Source: Candidatus Pacearchaeota archaeon (lineage in GTDB: Archaea > Nanoarchaeota > Nanoarchaeia > Pacearchaeales > GW2011-AR1). Taken from it: a stretch of 35,862 nucleotides of DNA. The notes under the pieces are model-generated. The model was given only the letters and a program-made list of their open reading frames with translations, was not told the origin of the DNA and made no database searches. Positions 30,552 to 35,862 of this stretch are shown here, one piece after another; positions within the stretch are counted from its first letter, which is position 1, and every line of letters begins with the position of its first letter. The translations under genes and the position numbers were made by a program. Location: positions 1-35,862 of the forward strand of contig JALOBN010000029.1 of assembly GCA_023228245.1 (NCBI GenBank), given 5' to 3'.

Positions 30552-31784
30552 TTATTTTGTAGATTTTTGATTATATTGATTTGGTGTTTTAATATTATGA
30601 ATTGTTTCGCTTTCTTGTTCACAAAAAAAACGAGGCAACTCTTTTGACATAACACGTATTTGCCACGCCGACGACATTGATTGAAATTTTGGCGATGCAA
30701 GTTTTTCAATGATTTTCGTGTCCTCGTTTGATGCACGCTGGATTATCGTACTTTGAGCAGAAGGAGAAGGCGACGGCGTAAAAGTTCCGCCAGAAAATAA
30801 ACGGATTCCTCCTTTATCAAAAAGCAATTTGTGGCCCAGGCAGTAATCACGATAATTGGCAAAATTGAAACGAACATTCCATAATGGTGTTTTTTGAAAC
30901 GGGATAAAATGTGAAAAGTGCATTCTGATTGTTATTTGGTTTCTAAGGTCTGCATATAACTCCTGCAATACATCCAGTAAATCAAGTTTTTCTATTTCGT
31001 TTTTGTCTTCCCATGGATAACCAGCAATGCAATAGACTTTCACCCGCAATCTGGTGTTTGTCTTGATGTCGTTTGATTTGAGCATTGTATCAATAATATC
31101 TTTACGGCGGATCATCTTACGAACTTTGATGCGTGTTTCCTCTGTTATGCCGTCCAGTGCCGTTACGCCACCCCTTAAACACTTTTCCCATTTTAAGCTC
31201 TGGAAAAAATCCTCATGCGTAGAAAAACCACTTGAATATTGTGTGGAGGCGTTTTTTTCAGTGTGTTTGTTCCAGTGCGAATAAAAGCAAAATGAACATT
31301 TTTGACGGCATCCATAAGCATGCTCATCATCATCCAATCCTTTCGCGCTAGATGCATCAACCTCATATTTCCCCTCAAATTTAGGATCATTGGATTTGTA
31401 CCAGACGCTTTGATATTCTGACCCGTCAATGATCCCATTTATTTTTCCGTTATCGCACCGCCCAAAATTGGCAGAATCAATATATGGCAATATTGGCCTG
31501 ATGTTGTTGCAGGCAGGCCCTCCAATATGCACTTGAGCCTTTTTGTTTATGGGTATATTTAATACCAGATTCAACACATCATGGTATGATGTCAATGAGC
31601 ATAGCACGTCACTATAATTATTGATTGTTTCTGTGGAACAATATTCATAAGGCCGGTTTAATTCTGCTAATATTTTTTTAAATCCTCGGCCAGAAATGCC
31701 ATCAAAGCTATAGTCAGATCGGCAATCGCGTCCCACAGAAATACTGTTTTTATTTGAAAATACCAGCACGCCGATCTTTTTCAT
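30552..31784 (-). CDS. Radical SAM enzyme, B12-binding-like N terminus
   Basis: A 410-residue protein from the ATG at 31784 (GGGGA before it). The cluster motif Cys159-x3-Cys163-x2-Cys166 (YGCRQKCSFCFY) marks a radical SAM core, which binds a 4Fe-4S cluster and S-adenosylmethionine. Residues 1-150 recall the N-terminal domain of MiaB/B12-type enzymes (KKIGVLVFS, VLCSLTSYHD, HIGGPACNNIRPI). The C-terminal part holds LRVKVYCIAGYPWED and RMHFSHFIPFQKTPLWN, barrel-like strands. The gene is clearly richer in A+T than its neighbours, a sign of transfer. It directly follows the ParB-like gene. Substrate unknown; DNA, tRNA or a peptide are possible. Confidence 0.8.
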   Translation of the reverse strand: MKKIGVLVFSNKNSISVGRDCRSDYSFDGISGRGFKKILAELNRPYEYCSTETINNYSDVLCSLTSYHDVLNLVLNIPINKKAQVHIGGPACNNIRPILPYIDSANFGRCDNGKINGIIDGSEYQSVWYKSNDPKFEGKYEVDASSAKGLDDDEHAYGCRQKCSFCFYSHWNKHTEKNASTQYSSGFSTHEDFFQSLKWEKCLRGGVTALDGITEETRIKVRKMIRRKDIIDTMLKSNDIKTNTRLRVKVYCIAGYPWEDKNEIEKLDLLDVLQELYADLRNQITIRMHFSHFIPFQKTPLWNVRFNFANYRDYCLGHKLLFDKGGIRLFSGGTFTPSPSPSAQSTIIQRASNEDTKIIEKLASPKFQSMSSAWQIRVMSKELPRFFCEQESETIHNIKTPNQYNQKSTK

Positions 31785-31786
31785 TT

Positions 31787-32326
31787 TTATATTCCCCACA
31801 CGAACCCACACTTAGGGCAAGACTGTTTATTTTTTTTGGCGGCCGATTCCGTTGATTCGGAACCAAAATATAATTCGTTGTATTTGTCAAATTTCGCCAG
31901 TTCTTTTTCATCAAACCCCATTAGTTCAATATCCAGCGCGGGATCTTCGAGTTTAATTTCTTCAAGCAGGTCTTTGAGCAGGATTTCGTCGAATTCTCCA
32001 CCGTGTTTGTTGGCGGCAATGTTGGCCTGCTTTTCCTTGCTATCGGGCCAGTCCACTTCGCGGTATGTCAGACGCCCATACGGGGTTTCAACGTATCCGG
32101 TGGCGGTGGTGCCGGTTTTATCGGTCTGGGGCTCTTTGATGATCGGCCAGGACGGGTCAAGGTTTCTGGTGCGCTGGTGTCCGCCGATAAGGGTCTTTGT
32201 CCTAGTGTTGAATACGATGCCAGACAAATCGCCGAATTCTCCGAGTGATTTTTTGAGCGCTGACAGTTTCTCTTTGCTGATTTTGCGCGGGTTGTAACCC
32301 GCCGGTTTTAAATCTTTGACTTTCAT
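31787..32326 (-). CDS. ParB-like nuclease-domain protein
   Basis: A 179-residue protein. Residues 1-100 form a ParB/Srx-type domain: MKVKDLKPAGYNPRKISKEKL, SLGEFGDLSGIVFN and GGHQRTRNL. Such domains bind nucleotides and often sit at the front of phage DNA methyltransferases. Here no methyltransferase motif follows; instead there is a helical part (LLKDLLEEIKLEDPALDIELMG) and a C-terminal CPKCGFVW, half of a zinc knuckle. The next gene, two bases on, is the radical SAM enzyme. A joint role in DNA modification is inferred from the place. Confidence 0.8.
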   Translation of the reverse strand: MKVKDLKPAGYNPRKISKEKLSALKKSLGEFGDLSGIVFNTRTKTLIGGHQRTRNLDPSWPIIKEPQTDKTGTTATGYVETPYGRLTYREVDWPDSKEKQANIAANKHGGEFDEILLKDLLEEIKLEDPALDIELMGFDEKELAKFDKYNELYFGSESTESAAKKNKQSCPKCGFVWGI

Positions 32327-32616
32327 TATTCCACCTCTGCGTTTTTACTGTTTACCCTGGTGACTGCCTTGAACCACTCATTGATGTTGTCGCGATGGGC
32401 ATAGCAGGTGCCGTCCACCACCAAGACAGGCATGCCCATTTTAATAAATTTTTTGAGTTTATAGTCTGTCATTTTGTATTGCTCCATGATTTCATCCTTG
32501 CCAAACAAAACAGGGTTTTCCAGCTGTGTTTCCAGCCCACGGATCCGCGCCTGCAATATCTGGATGGTGTGCAGATAGGTGCTCTCGCTGTTTGTCGGTT
32601 TTCCGTTTTCGGCCAT
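32326..32616 (-). CDS. Coiled-coil and excisionase-like DNA-binding protein
   Basis: A 96-residue protein. Residues 10-35 are a coiled coil (LHTIQILQARIRGLETQLEN). Residues 38-85 resemble the winged helix of excisionase/MerR-like proteins (LFGKDEIMEQYKMTDYKLKKFIKMGMPVLVVDGTCYAHRDNINEWF). It follows terminase and could be a packaging accessory or a regulator. TAATG overlaps on both sides with its neighbours. Confidence 0.55.
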   Translation of the reverse strand: MAENGKPTNSESTYLHTIQILQARIRGLETQLENPVLFGKDEIMEQYKMTDYKLKKFIKMGMPVLVVDGTCYAHRDNINEWFKAVTRVNSKNAEVE

Positions 32617-34496
32617 TATCTCTTAAACCATCCTGTCGATTGCACGCCGGGGCTGATCACGCGGCGTGCGGGTTTTTCCGGGGATGCGTTTCCGGTTGTT
32701 GTCTTTTCCAGTTTGTCCCAGTCCACGTGGACGATGCCGGCGCGCAGGGCGGCGGCATAGTTATAGACTTCGCAGTCGAGAGCTTCGTTTCTTTTGCCCG
32801 AAGGCAACACCCATTCGAGGCGCGGATATCCTTTGACATATTTGGTCATAAGTTTTTCGGCAGTAAGCTGCATGAAATAATTATCGTCGAGGCCAACGGG
32901 CCAATGGTAGCAGCCGGGGCCGGGTTCGTTAATTTTCAGGCGCGAATAGATGATGCCCTTCGCGGTGTCGGAGCCAACAGGCCAGAGCTGGCAGCCGTTG
33001 GGGACCTTAACGCCGCACCAGTTGATGTCCACGAGCGACGGTTTGCCGATGACGGGCTTTCCGGGCTGGCTTTGGCCTTTGATGGCAAAGCACTTCGGGA
33101 CGCGGCGGCGGGTGAAGTTATAAACGTCCTGGGCGTGATGTCCGCCGGAGTCGATGGCGGCAGATATGATGTGCATGGTCTGGCCGCTTTCGTGCTCGTA
33201 GCCGCGATTCAAGAGATTGTCTAGTTCTGTCCAGACATCCGGGCGGGACGGGTCGCCCCAGATTTCTGCCCAGTAAACCACCCAGGATTCTTCGTTGCGG
33301 CCCCAGGCTTTGATCAACACGGCGAGGCGGTTGTCCTGCGTATCGACGCCGGCGGTCAGGATGTGGGCGCGGCGCGGGACGGTCAGCATTCTATAAGGTT
33401 CGCAGCGGGTCTGCAGGATGTTCCATTCCGGCTGTTCGCCTGTCTCTTCAAAGGCCTCGCCGAGCCGCGTGTTTACCCACGTTTTGAGGCGTTCTTTGTA
33501 TGATTTCGCCTCCAGGAATTCTTCGACGATTTGTTTCCAGCTTACCCAGCCGAGCGGGGAATAGAGGCTGCTGATCTGGTATCCGCGTTTTGTGTTTTCC
33601 GGGTGCTTGGGCACCCAGCGGCCACGGTCGAGCAGGTCGGTTTTATGATATTCTTCAATACGTTCTTTGCACGCGCGGCATTGATACCAGACGTCGATGA
33701 CGCGGCCGCTTTCACCGCGGGTGAATTTGAGGCCATGCTCCGCGCCTTCGCCTCCCCAGTGGAGGCGCTGGTATATTCCGCAATGCGGGCATGGGACTTC
33801 GTAATATCGCTGGTCGGATTCATAAAAACTTCTTTCAATGCGCGATATGCCCTTGACGGTCGGGGTGGAGACTTCGAGGATCTTCTTGCGCCGGCCATAA
33901 CTGTCGGTGCGCTTGCGGGCGAGTTCGGCGGGGTCGCCTTCGCCGTTGACGTCAATCTCGAATCCGTCAACGTCGTCCAGAAATAGAAAACGGATGGATT
34001 TCGACCGGAAAAAGGCGCCGGAATTAGAGCCGGACAGGAATATGATTCCGCCGGGGAATTCTTTGGTGTCTATGGTGTTGCCGCTGTCACGCGAACGGCT
34101 CTCGCGGATTTTTTCCTTGAGTCGCGGGGTTTCGTTGATGGTTGGCTGCATTTTCTGTTTGCTGTGGTCGCGGGCGAGATCGCCCGTCGGGAAGACCATC
34201 ATCATGGGGCCGGGCGTGACGTCAACGACGTAGCCGAACCAGTTGTTGCCAAGTTCGGTAAACCCTAGTTGTGTTCCTTTTATGACGCAGATTTCGGATA
34301 CTGGGCTCATGGGCGACAGGCAGTCCATGATCTCGCGCGCGTAGGGCGTGCGGGCGCTGCGGTATCGGCCCGGTTCGGCTGATGATTTTTTTGGCAATAT
34401 CCGGTATTTGTCGGCCCACTGCGTGACGGTCAGGTTGGGGTCGGGGCGAATACCGTCATTAAAATATCGCTCATAGGTTTGAGCAGATGTTATCAT
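32616..34496 (-). CDS. Terminase large subunit (GpA family)
   Basis: A 626-residue packaging motor of the lambda gpA type. The ATPase domain has a variant Walker A (VIKGTQLGFTE, residues 71-81) and Walker B (FLFLDDVDGF, about 170-179). Cys pairs 236/239 and 273/276 form a zinc site. The nuclease domain follows, with Asp385 in TAGVDTQDNR. It cuts and pumps DNA into the head. GpA-type terminases usually cut at cos sites, but no cos site could be read here. Its start lies inside the end of the small subunit gene (26-base overlap) with GGAGG before it. Confidence 0.95.
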   Translation of the reverse strand: MITSAQTYERYFNDGIRPDPNLTVTQWADKYRILPKKSSAEPGRYRSARTPYAREIMDCLSPMSPVSEICVIKGTQLGFTELGNNWFGYVVDVTPGPMMMVFPTGDLARDHSKQKMQPTINETPRLKEKIRESRSRDSGNTIDTKEFPGGIIFLSGSNSGAFFRSKSIRFLFLDDVDGFEIDVNGEGDPAELARKRTDSYGRRKKILEVSTPTVKGISRIERSFYESDQRYYEVPCPHCGIYQRLHWGGEGAEHGLKFTRGESGRVIDVWYQCRACKERIEEYHKTDLLDRGRWVPKHPENTKRGYQISSLYSPLGWVSWKQIVEEFLEAKSYKERLKTWVNTRLGEAFEETGEQPEWNILQTRCEPYRMLTVPRRAHILTAGVDTQDNRLAVLIKAWGRNEESWVVYWAEIWGDPSRPDVWTELDNLLNRGYEHESGQTMHIISAAIDSGGHHAQDVYNFTRRRVPKCFAIKGQSQPGKPVIGKPSLVDINWCGVKVPNGCQLWPVGSDTAKGIIYSRLKINEPGPGCYHWPVGLDDNYFMQLTAEKLMTKYVKGYPRLEWVLPSGKRNEALDCEVYNYAAALRAGIVHVDWDKLEKTTTGNASPEKPARRVISPGVQSTGWFKR

Positions 34497-35184
34497 TACT
34501 CAATTCCTCCAGAGCGTTTCTGTGTTCAAGATCAAGGATTTCTTTTATTTTCATGCTGTCTGATTCCGCTGCCAGTATAGGGGCGATGCGGTCCGAGATG
34601 TTAAGGATTGCGTCACGCACGGCACGGGCTTTGGCAAAAGCGGCGGCACGAACATCCTGCGCGGATATATATTTTTTTTCTTCAATGTCGTTGCGGCGCT
34701 GTTCGCGTTTGATTTTGAGTTCGTTTAGTTTTTTGGTCTGTTCCAAAATATCGCGCTGCATGTCGTCGCTGGCTTCGGTGACGCGCTTACCGGTGGCGAT
34801 TTGCTTCAAGAACGTGCGGGCGTATTTTTCGACAGCGGCGCTGGTGAATGTGCCGTCTGCTTCGGGAACGATCTTGCCTTCCTTGCGGTGTTGATAGAGG
34901 TTTGATTTTTTGATTTTCCATCCGGCATGTTGCAGGTAGGCCAGGACGCGGAACAGGTTGTCAAAGCGGTCGGCGGTGACGCCCCCGCCGATTTCGGCGA
35001 CGAACTTGTCAAAGGCGTCCTTGGCGGCCTCCATATTGCGCAGGTTGGCGACGCTGCGGTCCTGGTTGTATGACGACATGGTCGCGCCGACGGCGTTAAA
35101 CAGCACGGCCCCGCGCGCCTTTGTTTCGGCGGGTTTGTCGGTCAATAATTTTTCGAGGTCGTCTTTGGTCATTGATTCAGCCAT
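34471..35184 (-). CDS. Terminase small subunit (Nu1-like)
   Basis: A 237-residue protein. The central part, residues 75-120 (FRVLAYLQHAGWKIKKSNLYQHRKEGKIVPE), is the winged helix that recognises phage DNA. The C-terminal part is long helices (LNELKIKREQRRNDIEEKKYI; RAVRDAILNISDRIAPILA) that bind the large subunit, as in Nu1-type proteins. The start at 35184 has no ribosome site and touches the T tract of an intrinsic terminator; a second ATG at 35172 also lacks one. Confidence 0.8.
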   Translation of the reverse strand: MAESMTKDDLEKLLTDKPAETKARGAVLFNAVGATMSSYNQDRSVANLRNMEAAKDAFDKFVAEIGGGVTADRFDNLFRVLAYLQHAGWKIKKSNLYQHRKEGKIVPEADGTFTSAAVEKYARTFLKQIATGKRVTEASDDMQRDILEQTKKLNELKIKREQRRNDIEEKKYISAQDVRAAAFAKARAVRDAILNISDRIAPILAAESDSMKIKEILDLEHRNALEELSNDNICSNL

Positions 35185-35224
35185 ATAAAAAGGCGCACAA
35201 ACCCGATGTGGGTTTTGTGCGCCT
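35185..35224 (-). terminator. Intrinsic terminator abutting terminase start
   Basis: On the minus strand a long stem made of GGCGCACAA and its complement around a short loop, followed by TTTTTAT, ends at the very base before the small terminase ATG. It would stop early transcription before the late genes unless an antiterminator acts. Confidence 0.8.
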
Positions 35225-35263
35225 CTGTTTCTCTTTTGTCAGATGGCGATTATGTTGTTCGCG

Positions 35264-35386
35264 TCAGGGTTTGATTTTCTCCGTAATCTGTATAAACATC
35301 ACTTTGCCGTCCTCAACCTTGACCTCGATGGTGCCCCAGAATCCTCTTGCCAGTAAATCCTTGATGATAGTGATCAGCTTCGCCAT
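35264..35386 (-). CDS. DUF2292 (YezD-like) small protein
   Basis: A 40-residue protein: MAKLITIIKDLLARGFWGTI followed by EVKVEDGKVMFIQITEKIKP. It fits the DUF2292 pattern of a short amphipathic helix, G-F/Y-x-G, then two beta strands with E-x-G-K and a final E-K/S-I-K. Its role is unknown in all genomes. AAGGACAACTC precedes the ATG. It is the last gene before the terminator in front of terminase. Confidence 0.75.
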   Translation of the reverse strand: MAKLITIIKDLLARGFWGTIEVKVEDGKVMFIQITEKIKP

Positions 35387-35404
35387 GAGTTGTCCTTTTT
35401 GCTC

Positions 35405-35734
35405 TTATGTTGTGGTCATCCGGCGCGGGTGCCTCTGCGCCACTTCCCGGAAAAACGTTGCTTTGCCCATGGGCCTTGGCCACCGGGTTTTGCCTTCCCA
35501 TATCCAGTATGAGTCGATCCGCGCCGGGTTGGCTTGCAGATAATACGTTGTGGTGGTGGCCTGCGGTCCTTCGTAGTTTTCGACCACCACCCGCATGCAC
35601 AGCTTCGGCCGATCCGGACGAGGCGTGTAATCTTGCGCCAGGCGCTTGCGTTCTTTCCCCGCCCGCATTTTGGCGCATATCTCATTAATTCGGCGGCGCT
35701 TTCGTGATTGATAAGATGTGTGGTATGTCGTCAT
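35405..35734 (-). CDS. Basic hypothetical phage protein
   Basis: A 109-residue basic protein. The N-terminal 35 residues are rich in Arg and Lys (YQSRKRRRINEICAKMRAGK) and could bind nucleic acid. The middle has beta strands (LCMRVVVENYEGPQATTTTYYL). Not recognised. The ribosome site is weak. It precedes the DUF2292 gene in the same direction. Confidence 0.55.
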   Translation of the reverse strand: MTTYHTSYQSRKRRRINEICAKMRAGKERKRLAQDYTPRPDRPKLCMRVVVENYEGPQATTTTYYLQANPARIDSYWIWEGKTRWPRPMGKATFFREVAQRHPRRMTTT

Positions 35735-35862
35735 ATTCTTATGTTAAATTTCAACACAATCATTCGACGCTGGGCGCTTATCACAGGTCATAAAAGCCTT
35801 TACTTGACAGCCAGGAATAACGGCCACAACCAGCCCATCTTGGCTTCTTCCAATGAGTTGCC
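35735..35862. other. Right-edge stretch without clear gene
   Basis: No full gene is seen. On the minus strand an open frame enters from the edge and stops with TAA at 35802-35800, encoding GNSLEEAKMGWLWPLFLAVK. If the two ends of the window join, it continues in phase into the left edge (1-180), where it stays open back to the TAG of the gene at 181-1014. No terminal repeat between the two ends was found by eye. Bases 1-180 hold an inverted GGGAT/ATCCC pair and a GC-rich tract. Confidence 0.4.

Noticed and set aside
30552..31784. QueE-like enzyme of a deazaguanine DNA modification pathway
   Set aside because: QueE is much shorter and lacks the B12-binding-like domain, and no other queuosine/archaeosine pathway gene is in the window.
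1..35862. Terminal direct repeats between window ends
   Set aside because: The first and last hundred or so bases share no visible repeat, so circularity rests on gene order and attP, not on sequence overlap.

Overview
The window reads as the genome of a temperate, lambda-like tailed phage (siphovirus type: long tape measure, tube protein, no sheath gene), apparently opened at an arbitrary point of a circular or permuted molecule. The clearest sign is a phage attachment site in mid-window: the 3' half of a tRNA gene (tRNA-Phe-like, 6917-6964) lies just after the integrase and is followed directly by phage tail genes, so it looks like attP rather than a junction with host DNA. Nearly all other genes lie on the minus strand and form one long path from the cro-like gene at about 4.5 kb down to base 1 and, if the ends join, on from base 35862 through packaging, head, lysis and tail genes to 7011. 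The host is not shown directly. Dispersed palindromic repeats of a kind common in Desulfobacterota-type genomes suggest such a host, but this is weak inference.

Layout. 1-4.5 kb: early minus-strand micro-genes with ATGA overlaps (zinc ribbon, small membrane proteins, a DUF3310-like protein, a secreted Cys-rich protein, a CII-like regulator, a Cro-like regulator). 4.5-4.6 kb: divergent immunity promoters with a palindromic operator. 4.6-6.9 kb, plus strand: a CI-type repressor without a peptidase domain, two small membrane proteins and the integrase. 6.9-7.0 kb: attP and a terminator. 7.0-17.7 kb, minus: tail tip and fibre proteins, tape measure, tail assembly chaperone with a -1 frameshift site, tail tube, tail completion and head-tail joining proteins. 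17.7-22.4 kb: virion appendage proteins and a lysis cassette, oddly placed between the capsid gene and the connector genes. 22.5-28.8 kb: Mu gpT-like major capsid protein, an acyltransferase and a glycosyltransferase inserted beside it, cement protein, S49 protease with a nested scaffold, lambda-type portal and a small joining protein. 28.9-32.6 kb: an accessory region with its own promoter and terminator, an AT-rich radical SAM gene and a ParB-like protein. 32.6-35.2 kb: terminase. 35.2-35.7 kb: a DUF2292 gene and a basic protein.

Most unusual parts: (i) a ParB-like/radical SAM pair beside terminase, where a DNA methyltransferase is often found; (ii) a glycosyltransferase/acyltransferase pair inside the capsid operon; (iii) a moron-like cassette of unknown function with its own promoter and terminator; (iv) a family of short hairpin repeats whose arms change together, placed only in gaps of the minus-strand operon and in tandem around the tail genes; (v) an intrinsic terminator that abuts the start of the small terminase gene. 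All functions were assigned by reading the sequence; no database search was run.
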